Shown: positions 28,421 through 37,689 of the stretch, piece after piece
How positions within the stretch are numbered: position 1 is the stretch's first letter
Layout: each line of letters begins with the position of its first letter
DNA from: Burkholderia sp. OK233
Lineage (GTDB): Bacteria > Pseudomonadota > Gammaproteobacteria > Burkholderiales > Burkholderiaceae
Direction of reading: 5' to 3'
DNA: 64,000 bases
Assembly (NCBI RefSeq): GCF_900230185.1
Contig: NZ_OCSR01000001.1
Span: forward strand, 5,580,001 to 5,644,000
Program-made: the position numbers and the translations under genes
Notes under the pieces: generated by a model
Seen by the model: only the letters and a program-made list of their open reading frames with translations
Databases searched by the model: none
Told to the model about the DNA's origin: nothing

Positions 28421-29383
28421 TCACAGGTCAGCCTCGACCAGCAGATGACTGCTCCTGCCAAGGTGTTCAGCTACCACGGCCGGCGCACCATGCAAAACCG
28501 CCAGCCAGCCGTGCTCACACCATCGAAGATCCATGGAACGTCCCGTCTCCACTACTGGCGTGAGGCGTTCAATATGCTCGGCGAGCTTTTCACGCGGATA
28601 GCCGTCCATGTCCATGACGCCACCACCCAGCAGGATGGTCGCCGGAGAGACCATCGCAACCGCCATCCCCACCGTGATTGCCTGATAGCGGACAAACCGG
28701 TCAAGTTCCTGCGCTAAGGCCGCGTTGGACCCTGACTCGCGAAAGATGAGCTCGATCGCCACGCCGTATCTGTCAGCGATGCCCTGAAGCGCTCGCCCGG
28801 ACGCGTACGCTTCGAGGCAATCCGGCCGGACGTCATCCGGAATGTCGCCCTCTCCGAGAAAGGGGGTTCGGCCAATTTCAAGCGCCCAACCTGCACCCCG
28901 AAAGGGCTTTCCGTCATCCATGAAAGCCGCGCCAATGCCAGTGCCGAAGAAGACACCCAGAACGTGGTCTGCATCGCGCGCCGCCCCAGTCAGCACTTCC
29001 CCTGTCAGCATGAGTACGGCATCACGCTCGAGAAGAACAGCCGTACCGACAAGCTGACCTAGTTCGGTACCCAGCCGTCGACCGTTCAGGCTCATGACAT
29101 TCGCCGCATAGAGGACGTGATCGTCGTCCGTGTCAATGAAGCCCGGTACAGCGACAACGATCGTCCGGGGCTTGATGCCGGTCTCGGCCGTGACGTCATT
29201 GATCATGCCCCCGAGCGCGGTGACAGGGTCATCGACCCTTAGTGCATCGGTCGGGAAAAGCTTCCGGTAATACTGGGGCACGCCATCAAGCGAATAGCCG
29301 AACTTGATGTTCGTCCCGCCGACATCGATGACCATAACGGGTGCGTTACCTGTCCAGGCACGTGTGGGTGCTCGTTGATTCAT
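28421..29383 (-). CDS. ROK-family sugar kinase
   Basis: A 320-residue ROK kinase with the ATP phosphate-1 motif VIDVGGTNIKFGY and the LGVFFGTGIGAAF motif. The segment ILLGGGVMDMDGYPRE is close to that of D-allose kinase AlsK. The usual zinc motif CGCGxxGC is absent: only DCLEAYASG remains after an unrelated GEGDIPDDVRP stretch. The start overlaps the hydrolase stop by ATGA. It likely phosphorylates the sugar released by this pathway; whether that is glucose, allose or another sugar cannot be told. Confidence 0.82.
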   Translation of the reverse strand: MNQRAPTRAWTGNAPVMVIDVGGTNIKFGYSLDGVPQYYRKLFPTDALRVDDPVTALGGMINDVTAETGIKPRTIVVAVPGFIDTDDDHVLYAANVMSLNGRRLGTELGQLVGTAVLLERDAVLMLTGEVLTGAARDADHVLGVFFGTGIGAAFMDDGKPFRGAGWALEIGRTPFLGEGDIPDDVRPDCLEAYASGRALQGIADRYGVAIELIFRESGSNAALAQELDRFVRYQAITVGMAVAMVSPATILLGGGVMDMDGYPREKLAEHIERLTPVVETGRSMDLRWCEHGWLAVLHGAPAVVAEHLGRSSHLLVEADL

Positions 29384-30198
29384 GCAACGCTCCGCGACGG
29401 CTCCAGGAATTCGCGCAAGGTCTGGCCGAACTCGGCAACGTATTTCGCCCGGCTCTCAGTCTTGGACGCAATGAGCCGAAACGTCGAATGCGGGATCAGA
29501 TCATGTAACGTCATTGCCGTTTCGACCGGATGAACGAAATCCTGTCCGTTTGCAATGACGAGCGCCGGGAGCGAAAGACCGGCGATTTGAGCGCGCGAAA
29601 TCCCTGGTCCCTGCGCTGGAATGCGATGAAGCAGTTCGATTGTGGACATCTGGTTGTGTCGTCTGAAGAAGCCGCGCATGGACGCGGCATTGTCGGGAGA
29701 GCTCGCCTCGACCTCCCGCAGGAGATCCATATCGTTCAGACGCTTCTCGCCCTCGTCGGGTCCATGGCGACCCAGGAGCCGTGCAACTTCCCGGTAGATA
29801 TGAAGTTGCTGGGGAGCTTTATCCGCGATCCATGCAGGACGGGCCAGAATCAGGCCGGACACCCGCTTTGGCTGGGTTACCGCCAGACGCAGCGAGATCG
29901 CCGCGCCCAGCGAAATGCCGCCTACGATGGCCCTCGGGACCTGGAGGGCGTCGAGCAGATCGATCACGTCGTTCGCGAACTGTTCAATCGAGAGCGCAGT
30001 CGGCTCGCCAAGCTCAGACTGACCATGTCCCCGGCACTCGAGCGTGATGTGTCGAATACCTTCGATAGCCGGGAACACTTCTGCAGGCTGGTTTCGGTCA
30101 GCGCCGAGGCCATGCTGCCAGAGAACGGGCGTGCCTTGCCCCTCGTCCACGTACGCAAGCCGGCATCCGTCCCGGGTCAGAAAAAAACCGTAGCTCAT
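29380..30198 (-). CDS. Alpha/beta-fold hydrolase
   Basis: A 272-residue alpha/beta hydrolase with the oxyanion HGLGADRN, the nucleophile elbow GGISLGAA and the acid in ANGQDFVHPVE. The catalytic His normally found near residues 245-250 is not apparent; that segment reads IASKTESRAKYVAEF. It could be a sugar lactonase or esterase in this pathway, or a non-catalytic member. ATGA overlaps join it to the genes on both sides. Confidence 0.8.
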   Translation of the reverse strand: MSYGFFLTRDGCRLAYVDEGQGTPVLWQHGLGADRNQPAEVFPAIEGIRHITLECRGHGQSELGEPTALSIEQFANDVIDLLDALQVPRAIVGGISLGAAISLRLAVTQPKRVSGLILARPAWIADKAPQQLHIYREVARLLGRHGPDEGEKRLNDMDLLREVEASSPDNAASMRGFFRRHNQMSTIELLHRIPAQGPGISRAQIAGLSLPALVIANGQDFVHPVETAMTLHDLIPHSTFRLIASKTESRAKYVAEFGQTLREFLEPSRSVA

Positions 30199-31031
30199 AG
30201 CGCACGATTCCCGACGATTGCGGTGAGGTAGGCAGCCACGCCAGGTGCTTCAGCTTCCGTGAAGTTGTGACCCACAAGCGGGCCGTCATAACCCACATCC
30301 TTCATCCGGGAAACAAACGCTGGCAGATCAACGGCTCCCTTTCCAGCAGGCACAACAATGCCATTTGAATCAATGTCCTTGGCATGCACGAGAAAGAGAC
30401 TGCCACCAAGCAGGTCTGCCGCCTGTGCAACGATCTCGGCCTGCTGAGGCTGCACTTCGGGCGGAAGCAGGTTTGCCGCGTCCAGCACAATGCCAAGGCG
30501 TCTTGAGTCCACTTCGTCCAGTATCTTGCGGGCAAGTACCGCGTTTGCAATCACATTGGCAGGCTCTGGTTCAATCCCCAGGACCAGGTTGAATTCCTCA
30601 GCAAGCCCGAGTGCGAAATCCAGCTCCTCACGCAGGGCAGTCCACGCCTCGCTTGACCCGTTGTGAGGGTGCGCATGCCACATGTTTGCCGGATCGCGGG
30701 ACCCGGTGCACAGGGTGACGAGAGAAACATCCATGTCGCGTGCAGCCCGCATCACATTTGCGAAACCGGTTCGATCGCGTTTGCGACTGTCCGGGTCAGG
30801 GTGCGCCATGTTGTAGGTACCTGACAATGCGCAAATGGTCAGCCTCGCGTCGCGGGCACCTGCGGCGATCGTCGCACCCGTGCCGTCAGGTAATTCAGTC
30901 GGCAGCGAAGCCAGACCAGCGCAGGAAAGATTGAACTGCACGGAGGAAAACCCGTCGGCCCGGATCCGGGTGAACAGTTCCCCGGGATACTTCGCCGCGT
31001 ACGTGCGGGCAAATACACCTGGCGTCATCAC
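30195..31031 (-). CDS. Sugar phosphate isomerase/epimerase-family TIM-barrel protein
   Basis: A 278-residue xylose-isomerase-like TIM barrel (AP endonuclease 2 superfamily). It has YAAKYPGELFTRIRADGFSS at the start, the metal-binding Glu in LVLGIEPEPAN, Asp in GIVLDAANLL and the late FLVHAKDID. Such proteins epimerise sugars or, in 3-keto-sugar pathways, open the keto-sugar by beta-elimination. It lies between two Gfo/Idh/MocA enzymes in one operon, which supports the second reading. It overlaps both neighbours by four bases. Confidence 0.85.
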   Translation of the reverse strand: MMTPGVFARTYAAKYPGELFTRIRADGFSSVQFNLSCAGLASLPTELPDGTGATIAAGARDARLTICALSGTYNMAHPDPDSRKRDRTGFANVMRAARDMDVSLVTLCTGSRDPANMWHAHPHNGSSEAWTALREELDFALGLAEEFNLVLGIEPEPANVIANAVLARKILDEVDSRRLGIVLDAANLLPPEVQPQQAEIVAQAADLLGGSLFLVHAKDIDSNGIVVPAGKGAVDLPAFVSRMKDVGYDGPLVGHNFTEAEAPGVAAYLTAIVGNRAL

Positions 31032-32113
31032 AGTGCTCCTTCGACCTCGGCCAGGCTCACAGGCCTGCCGGTGCGTACCGAGTGTGCGATCGCAACCATC
31101 GCCCGGATGGAGGAGACGCCATCTTCGATGTCCGCACCGCGCATCGGCGCCAGTCCCAAGGCCGTGTCTGCGAAGCCTTCGACCTGACGGCGATAGAAAT
31201 GCCCATCCGCCGCGAGGACGCGCGTGGTCGTCGCGTTGCTCTCGTGGAAAATGTCGACGTCGCTGCTCTTGTAATACCAGGGGTTGTAGATCTTCGCCGC
31301 GACACTTCCATGCTGGCCATAAATCTGGAAACCCTCATGCCAGTCCATTCGAACCGCGACGGTCAGATCGAGATGACCGAGCGTTCCGGCCTCGAATTCG
31401 ACATCCACGAACCAGCAGTACGCGCCAAACTTCTCGTTCAGCCGCGCGTTGACGGCACGGATCGGTCCTGCGAGGTACCGCGCCAGATCGACCAGATGGC
31501 TGCCGTGGGCCAGCATGTAGTACCGTTGCTTGTCCGCCTTGGGGTCTCCACCCGGGCGAAGTACGCGAGTCCCTTTTCGCGCAAGAGGCTGAATAGCGTC
31601 GGTATTCGTGTATCGATGCGTCGAATCGCAATACCACGCCTTCAGGGCCAGCATCTCACCCATTTCGTCCTGCACGAAGGCCTTCGCTGATTCGATGCCC
31701 GGGTCGAAGCGAAGCATGTGGCCAATCTGGAGGACTTTGCCCGATCGTTCGACTGCCACCGCAAGCTGCTCCACTTCCTCGATTGCGACGCCGATAGGCT
31801 TTTCACACAGGACATGCGTTCCCGCAGCAAGCGCCTTCAGGGCGGCCGGCACATGAAAGGCATCCGACGTGCCGATGATCACGGCGTCGAGTTCCGGATC
31901 CGCGAGCATCTGGTCATAGTCGAGATAGACCTTCTGTGCGTCGTAGAAGTGACCGAAATGCTTCGCGAGTCCCTCGTCCACATCGCAAACGGCGTACAGA
32001 GCGGCGTTGTGCGCTTTCTGAACAGATTCGAAGTGCGCAAACTGGGAAATCGGCCCACACCCAAGTACACCTACTCGTAGCTGCCGTTCATCTTTTTTCA
32101 CAAATTTCTCCAT
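31028..32113 (-). CDS. Gfo/Idh/MocA-family oxidoreductase 1
   Basis: About 361 residues from the ATG at 32113 (an in-frame ATG at 32122 is also possible). The NAD(P) site LRVGVLGCGPISQFAHFESV, the catalytic CEKPIGVA and a C-terminal HGSHLVDLARYLAGP are typical. It follows the ABC permease gene by 44 bp and overlaps the isomerase gene, so it probably acts first on the imported sugar. The substrate is not identified. Confidence 0.87.
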   Translation of the reverse strand: MEKFVKKDERQLRVGVLGCGPISQFAHFESVQKAHNAALYAVCDVDEGLAKHFGHFYDAQKVYLDYDQMLADPELDAVIIGTSDAFHVPAALKALAAGTHVLCEKPIGVAIEEVEQLAVAVERSGKVLQIGHMLRFDPGIESAKAFVQDEMGEMLALKAWYCDSTHRYTNTDAIQPLARKGTRVLRPGGDPKADKQRYYMLAHGSHLVDLARYLAGPIRAVNARLNEKFGAYCWFVDVEFEAGTLGHLDLTVAVRMDWHEGFQIYGQHGSVAAKIYNPWYYKSSDVDIFHESNATTTRVLAADGHFYRRQVEGFADTALGLAPMRGADIEDGVSSIRAMVAIAHSVRTGRPVSLAEVEGAL

Positions 32114-32156
32114 GGGTTTCACACAATGGCTGAAGCAACCTGGGACAGCATCCTGA

Positions 32157-33173
32157 CTATCCGCGATCGCCCCGGTTCTTCAACTGGTCAAGCAGGACGG
32201 CTGCGAGCAGAATCGCGCCGCGCACGAGATACTGGTAGAAAGCATCGATGTTCATCAGGTTCATGACGTTCTCGACGGTGCCCATGATCAGCACGCCGAC
32301 GACGACGCCGGAAATCGACGCGCGGCCGCCAAGGAGGGAAACGCCACCGAGCACGCATGCAGAGATCACGTTCAGCTCAAACCCTTCGCCTGCGTTCGGC
32401 TGGCCGGAGGTAATGCGCGAAGCGAGAATCACACCTGCGAGTGCCGTGACCGCCCCTTGCACGAGGAAGATGGTGACGCGCACGAGGTCGACATTGATGC
32501 CGGCCAGTCGGGATGCCTCCGGGTTGCCACCGATCGCCAGCGTGTTGCGACCATAGACGGTGTTGTTCAGCATGACGCCGAACACGATGAAGCAGACCAG
32601 CGTCACCCAGATCGGCAAGGACACACCGAAGAAAGTAAGGCTGCCAAACGCGATAAAGCCTTCCGACGACACGCCTACGGCCTGTCCGTGAGACACGATG
32701 AATGCGAGCCCGCGGACAATCTCCATGGTCGCGAGGGTGGTGATGAGCGGATTGATTTTCAGGTACGCGATGACAGCGCCGTTGACGAAGCCGATGGCAC
32801 AACCTGCTCCCACCGCAACTGTCACAGCTAGCAGCGCACTACCAGTGGCGTTGAGTACCATTGCGCACAGGACGCCAGCGAAAGCTACGGTAGAGCCGAC
32901 CGAAAGGTCGAAATCCCGGGCAGCGAGACAGAACATCATCGTGCAGGCAACCATGCCGATCTGCGAGACCGACAGCGCGAGTCCCAGCATGTTTTCGAGC
33001 GAGAAGAAGTGATCGACGCTGAGCGACATCGCGAGAAACATCACGATGAAGATCAGGACGAGGCTGTACTCTGCAAGCTGCTCCCGGAATCTCGCGGGGT
33101 TTGCACGTGCGCCCTTAATCAGGTCGCCGGTTCCGGGCGCACTAGCGGCGCTCATCTGGTCATTCGTTTGCAC
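32157..33173 (-). CDS. araH: L-arabinose-type ABC transporter permease
   Basis: A 338-residue inner-membrane permease of the RbsC/AraH class with about ten hydrophobic segments. The blocks CLAARDFDLSVGSTVAFAGV and RNTLAIGGNPEASRLAGIN are characteristic. It forms the channel with the ATPase and the binding protein encoded just upstream. The assignment to AraH rests on the partners, which are clearly AraF- and AraG-like. Confidence 0.88.
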   Translation of the reverse strand: MQTNDQMSAASAPGTGDLIKGARANPARFREQLAEYSLVLIFIVMFLAMSLSVDHFFSLENMLGLALSVSQIGMVACTMMFCLAARDFDLSVGSTVAFAGVLCAMVLNATGSALLAVTVAVGAGCAIGFVNGAVIAYLKINPLITTLATMEIVRGLAFIVSHGQAVGVSSEGFIAFGSLTFFGVSLPIWVTLVCFIVFGVMLNNTVYGRNTLAIGGNPEASRLAGINVDLVRVTIFLVQGAVTALAGVILASRITSGQPNAGEGFELNVISACVLGGVSLLGGRASISGVVVGVLIMGTVENVMNLMNIDAFYQYLVRGAILLAAVLLDQLKNRGDRG

Positions 33174-33250
33174 ATCTGGCTCCTGTCATGGGGCGGATTT
33201 CGCGGGTCGCATCGTCGCGCTATCCCGGTAATTGAAAATATGGGTAAGGG

Positions 33251-34768
33251 TCAAGCTGCCTGGCTAACGCGAGTTGATCGATCGGGAAGCGCAAGCGACA
33301 GTACGGCCTGCTCGGTGGCCTCTTCGCGCGGAAGCTCGCCGGCGATCTGGCCTTCCCTCATCACGATTACGCGATCGGAAATCCCAAGAACCTCCGGTAG
33401 CTCCGAGGAAATCACGACGATCGCGCAGCCGCGTTCTGCGAGCTGGTAGATGACGTTATAAATCTCGTGCTTGGCGCCGATATCAATCCCGCGGGTTGGC
33501 TCATCAAGAATGACCACACGCACGTCGGGCTCAGCCAGCCACCTCGCAAGAATTGCCTTCTGCTGGTTGCCGCCTGACAGATACCTGATCTTCTGCCGGC
33601 AGCCCGGTGTCTTGATCTGCAACTGCCGGATAAACCTGTCGGCCATCGCAATCTCTTTTTTGTGGTTCAGGAACATGCCAACTCTGGCGGAATGCCGCCG
33701 ACAGCTGATGTTGATGTTGTCGGCCACGCTTGCCGTTGCAACGATGCCCTCCTCCTTCCGGTCCTCCGGACACAGCACGATTCCCTGGCGGATCGCTGCG
33801 CGTGGTCCGTCAATGCGTAGAGGTTGGCCGTCAAGCGTGACGCCGCCGCCCTGCTTCTTTCTGGATCCATAGACGAGATGTACCAGTTCGCTACGTCCCG
33901 CCCCGACCAGACCAAAGAATCCGACAATTTCGCCCTTGCGAACGTGGAAACTCGCTGGTTGGACCAGTGGCTTGCCAGCCAGCTGCTCGACCGAGAGACG
34001 TACTTCACCCAGGTTGCGGGAACGGAAGTGATAGATGTCCGAAATTTCCCGTCCCACCATTTCCCGGACCAGGGTCGGGCGCGGCAGATTCCTGAGGTCT
34101 GAATGCGACGCGACCTTCTTACCGTCCCGAAAGACCGTGCAGCAGTCGCAAAGCTCGTAGATCTCGTCCATCCGGTGTGAGATGTAGATCAACGCGCGTT
34201 GCTCGTGTTTCAACTGGCGAACAAGTCGGAAAAGCACCTCGGTCTCGGTATGCGAGAGGGAGCTCGTCGGCTCGTCAAGCGCGATGATCCGCGCATTGCG
34301 CATCAACGCCTTGCAGATTTCAACCATCTGCCGTTGAGCGATGGAGAGCTTGCGAAGACTCGTAGCGGGATCCAGATCCACGCCCATGGCTTCCAGGCGT
34401 GTCCGGGCCAGTTCGACCGCGCGCGATTTGCTGAACCAGCCGCGCGACGCAGGCAGCCGACCAAGTAGCAGGTTTTCGGCCACGCTCAGTTCAGGGACGT
34501 ACTGAAGCTCCTGATGGATGACAGCCACTCCCGCTTCAATCGAAGCAGCCGCGTTCGCAAACCGCACATCCTTTCCGTCGATCACTACCTTGCCCGAATC
34601 GGGTTGGTATTCGCCGCCCAGAACCTTGAGCAGGGTCGACTTGCCCGCCCCGTTCTCGCCCATGAGCCCATGCACCTCGCCCGAACCCACCTCGAACGAA
34701 ACGCCTGACAGCGCACGCACGCCAGGAAAGATCTTCGAAACATTTTCGAACCGCAGCAACGACGACAC
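33251..34768 (-). CDS. araG: L-arabinose-type ABC transporter ATPase (two nucleotide-binding domains)
   Basis: A 505-residue double ABC ATPase. The first domain has Walker A GENGAGKSTLLK and Walker B IIALDEPTSSLS. The second has the degenerate GLVGAGRSEL, signature LSGGNQQKAI and VVILDEPTRGIDIGAKHEIY. The sequence is close to E. coli AraG throughout, for example LCPEDRKEEGI and DNINISCRR. It powers uptake of the sugar caught by the AraF-like protein. Confidence 0.93.
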   Translation of the reverse strand: MSSLLRFENVSKIFPGVRALSGVSFEVGSGEVHGLMGENGAGKSTLLKVLGGEYQPDSGKVVIDGKDVRFANAAASIEAGVAVIHQELQYVPELSVAENLLLGRLPASRGWFSKSRAVELARTRLEAMGVDLDPATSLRKLSIAQRQMVEICKALMRNARIIALDEPTSSLSHTETEVLFRLVRQLKHEQRALIYISHRMDEIYELCDCCTVFRDGKKVASHSDLRNLPRPTLVREMVGREISDIYHFRSRNLGEVRLSVEQLAGKPLVQPASFHVRKGEIVGFFGLVGAGRSELVHLVYGSRKKQGGGVTLDGQPLRIDGPRAAIRQGIVLCPEDRKEEGIVATASVADNINISCRRHSARVGMFLNHKKEIAMADRFIRQLQIKTPGCRQKIRYLSGGNQQKAILARWLAEPDVRVVILDEPTRGIDIGAKHEIYNVIYQLAERGCAIVVISSELPEVLGISDRVIVMREGQIAGELPREEATEQAVLSLALPDRSTRVSQAA

Positions 34769-34894
34769 AGAGCCTCCGACTTGCCATTTCGACGCCGCAC
34801 GACAACCGAGTTGATGCGGCGCAGTTGTACCCCGGTCCAGATACCGGCTAACAGCACCCGGTATCCGCGACCAGACTGTCAGGCTGAATCACAC

Positions 34895-35893
34895 TTACTT
34901 CGCGGCCAGCCCCATTTTTTCCCGGACCTCGTTGACGTCATCGCGGGTCGCGAGCATGCCCGTCGTCAGGGTAAGCAGAGGCGGCTCCTTGCCCGTCTTG
35001 ATCCACTCGTAGACGAGCTCAGACGTTTCCTCTCCGTGGCGCTTCGGGCTGATGATCACAGTCCCGAAAAATCCCGTGCGCTCGGGCTTCTTGAATTCGT
35101 TCAGGGCAGAGTCGGATCCTCCGATGCCAACTGCCACCATGTTGTCGGCCTTGATGCCACGACCTTCAGCAGCCCGTACCGCACCGAGCACTGATTCATC
35201 ATTCAGGCCAAACGCAACCCAGTGCTTGAATTGCGGATTCTTGGTCAGCGCGATGTTTGCTGCGTTAAACCCGTTCTCCGTGTCGGGATGGTTCATCGGA
35301 GAATTGATCACGTTCGCACGCGGCATACCGGCCGCGACAAGCGCGTCGGCTGCAGCGGCAGTCCGCTCGTGAGACGTTGGCAACTGGTCGTAGCTGACAT
35401 CGATTGCACCCACATCCTTCAGATCCCATCCACGGCGCTTGACCTCATCCGCGATGCTTTCTCCAACCTGCTTGCCGATCGCGGCGGCCGAGATTCCCAT
35501 GTAGGGTACTGACGCGATAGGCTTTCCCGAGCCGTCAACAAGCCGGTCATCGACCGTCATCATCTTGAGACCGTCAGCCTTGGCCTTGGCAACGATGCCC
35601 GGGCCCAACTTGACGTCCGGTGTGCAGATCACGAACCCCTGCGCTTTCTGTGCGGCAAGGTTATCGATGGCGCTCATGACTTTCTCGCCGGACGGTGCGG
35701 CGATCTTGACGAGCGTAAAGCCCTTCTGCTGGGCCGCGATCTCCGCAAATTTCCATTCGTCCTGGAACCACGGCTCCTCGGGCTGCTTGACGAGGAACCC
35801 GATCTTGACGGGTTCTTCGGCTCTGGGTGCTATGGATACAAATAGTAGTCCTATGCTTACGGAAATCAGGCAGCCGATTTTCTTGACGTTCAC
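34895..35893 (-). CDS. araF: AraF-like periplasmic sugar-binding protein
   Basis: About 332 residues from a GTG at 35893 with AAGGAGA eight bases upstream; this start gives a proper signal peptide (NVKKIGCLISVSIGLLFVSIA, cleaved near RAEE). The mature protein starts KIGFLVKQPEEPWFQDEWKF, nearly as in AraF, and keeps FVICTPDVKLGPGIVAKAKA. E. coli AraF binds L-arabinose, D-galactose and D-fucose, so a pentose or 6-deoxyhexose is likely, but no arabinose-degrading genes accompany it here. Confidence 0.92.
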   Translation of the reverse strand: MNVKKIGCLISVSIGLLFVSIAPRAEEPVKIGFLVKQPEEPWFQDEWKFAEIAAQQKGFTLVKIAAPSGEKVMSAIDNLAAQKAQGFVICTPDVKLGPGIVAKAKADGLKMMTVDDRLVDGSGKPIASVPYMGISAAAIGKQVGESIADEVKRRGWDLKDVGAIDVSYDQLPTSHERTAAAADALVAAGMPRANVINSPMNHPDTENGFNAANIALTKNPQFKHWVAFGLNDESVLGAVRAAEGRGIKADNMVAVGIGGSDSALNEFKKPERTGFFGTVIISPKRHGEETSELVYEWIKTGKEPPLLTLTTGMLATRDDVNEVREKMGLAAK

Positions 35894-36029
35894 GATTGTC
35901 TCCTTCTGGCTCTGGATGAGCCGGTTATTGACCGCTTGTTGTTCTTCGGGTTGCGCGTCACGGTCGCCACGCAACCTCCGTTACGCAAGCATCGGTACAA
36001 CCTGTACCGATGCCGTCAGACGGAATTCG

Positions 36030-36803
36030 TCACACGGCGGTCCAGCCTCCATCGATCTTTAGCGTCGCGCCTGTAATCAGTGCTGCCGCCTCCGAAGCAA
36101 GAAACACAACTGGTTCGGCCACGTTTTCGGGCTCGCCGATTTTCCGAAGCGGAATCCGCGCCAGAAGCGAGTTCAGGGATTTCTCATCTTCCAGCCACCC
36201 TTTGGTGCTGTCGGTACGAATGAACGTGGGCGCAACTGCGTTCACGCGTATATGATGCCGGGCCCACTCAACCGCGAGACATTGGGTCATGTGGATCATC
36301 GCTGCCTTGGTCATGCAGTAGACCGGTTCACCATCGAGCGCAACCAGACCTGCCTGGGAGGCAATGTTGATGATCGAGCCCCGCGCCCGTGCCGCCATCT
36401 TCCGGGCAGCCGCCTGGGAGGCAAAGAACGCGCCCTTCACGTTCAGGTCGAACATCGAGTCGTAGTCTGCCTCCGTCACGTTCATGGCAGGCGCGGGATG
36501 ACTGAGCCCTGCGTTGTTGACCAGAACGCTCAACGGCCCGAGGTCCGACTCCACCGCCGAGATTGCCTGCTCAATCGACGCGAGCGACAACATGTCCATG
36601 TGGACAGCCATGGCGTTGACACCGCCTTCCTGCAACTCCTTTGCCAGGGCCGTCCCTGCCTCCAGGTCGCGGCAACCGAGCGCGACTGCGGCGCCTGCGC
36701 TTCCCAGCGCTGCTGCACAGGCACGTCCAATACCTCGTGTTGCCCCCGTGACGAGGGCAACTTCACCTTCCAACGAAAACGGATTCATTTCACTGATTGA
36801 CAT
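36030..36803 (-). CDS. Short-chain dehydrogenase/reductase
   Basis: A classical SDR of about 257 residues from the ATG at 36803; a TTG at 36815 and an ATG at 36788 are alternatives. The cofactor site TGATRGIGRACA, NNAG, the catalytic Ser in NIASQAGLV and YxxxK (YCMTKAAM) are all present, and the C-terminal TGATLKIDGGW is typical. It probably oxidises the imported sugar or an intermediate, but the substrate is unknown. Confidence 0.88.
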   Translation of the reverse strand: MSISEMNPFSLEGEVALVTGATRGIGRACAAALGSAGAAVALGCRDLEAGTALAKELQEGGVNAMAVHMDMLSLASIEQAISAVESDLGPLSVLVNNAGLSHPAPAMNVTEADYDSMFDLNVKGAFFASQAAARKMAARARGSIINIASQAGLVALDGEPVYCMTKAAMIHMTQCLAVEWARHHIRVNAVAPTFIRTDSTKGWLEDEKSLNSLLARIPLRKIGEPENVAEPVVFLASEAAALITGATLKIDGGWTAV

Positions 36804-36852
36804 CGCTCGACTCAACCTGGGTTGAAGGCAGAGGTTTTCTTCCCTGCCTTGA

Positions 36853-37635
36853 TTACACGTCCATCGCCCCTTCCAGAGCGGCCCGAAGATGCGGCGTACA
36901 GGCGATCACGCGGTTGCCGCCAGTCAGGCACTCCTGCGTGAGGAATTCATTGGTCCAGCCGCCCGCTTCTTCGACAAGGAGTACAGCTGCTGCTGCGTCC
37001 CACGAATTGATGTGCAGCTCGCAATACGCATCCTGCCTTCCCATTGCCACGTAGGCGAGCCCCAGCGCACCCGATCCGCGCCGTTTCACAGCTGCCCCGA
37101 GTACGTTCAGCCTCTCGAGGACCGTCGCGTATCTCGCAAAGGGCACACGCGCCGACCAGCCCAGCTCCACCACCGATCTGGTGATGTCTTCGACGCCGCT
37201 CACTCTGATTTTCCTGCCATTCAGGGTGGCGCCGCTGTCGCGCTGAGCTGCAAACAGTTCATCGAGCATCGGATCGTATATGACGCCGATCTCCGTCTTG
37301 CCGTGGCGCACAAACGCAATGGATACGCAGAAGTACGGCACCCCTCTTGCAAAATCCGCGGTGCCATCGATCGGGTCGACAATCCAGACACTCTCGCCAA
37401 CCTCGCCTCCACTCTCTTCCCCGAAGAAGCTGTCGTCGGGAAACGCTTCTGCGAGCCGGGCGGCGACCAGATTTTCGACCTCACCATCGGTCTCCGTCAG
37501 ATAGTCCTGCGGCCCCTTGAATTTCAGGTTCAAGGCTTCGTCCCGGCCGAGGAACCTTGTCCGGATCAATTGCCCCGCCTCACGCGCAATGGCACACGCG
37601 ACCGGGAACCGGAGATTCGTCAAAACATCGGACAT
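36853..37635 (-). CDS. Inositol monophosphatase-family phosphatase
   Basis: A 260-residue magnesium-dependent phosphatase. The metal-binding motifs are intact: FFGEESGG, WIVDPIDGTADFARG and the late INSWDAAAAVLLVEEAGGW. The family acts on inositol phosphates, sugar phosphates, histidinol phosphate or nucleotides. In this operon a sugar-phosphate substrate is likely. It lies between the mutarotase and the SDR genes. Confidence 0.88.
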   Translation of the reverse strand: MSDVLTNLRFPVACAIAREAGQLIRTRFLGRDEALNLKFKGPQDYLTETDGEVENLVAARLAEAFPDDSFFGEESGGEVGESVWIVDPIDGTADFARGVPYFCVSIAFVRHGKTEIGVIYDPMLDELFAAQRDSGATLNGRKIRVSGVEDITRSVVELGWSARVPFARYATVLERLNVLGAAVKRRGSGALGLAYVAMGRQDAYCELHINSWDAAAAVLLVEEAGGWTNEFLTQECLTGGNRVIACTPHLRAALEGAMDV

Positions 37636-37689
37636 GAAATCCTCATCTGAATTGGGATAGTGCCTGTCGTGATCATTAAACGGTCTGTG

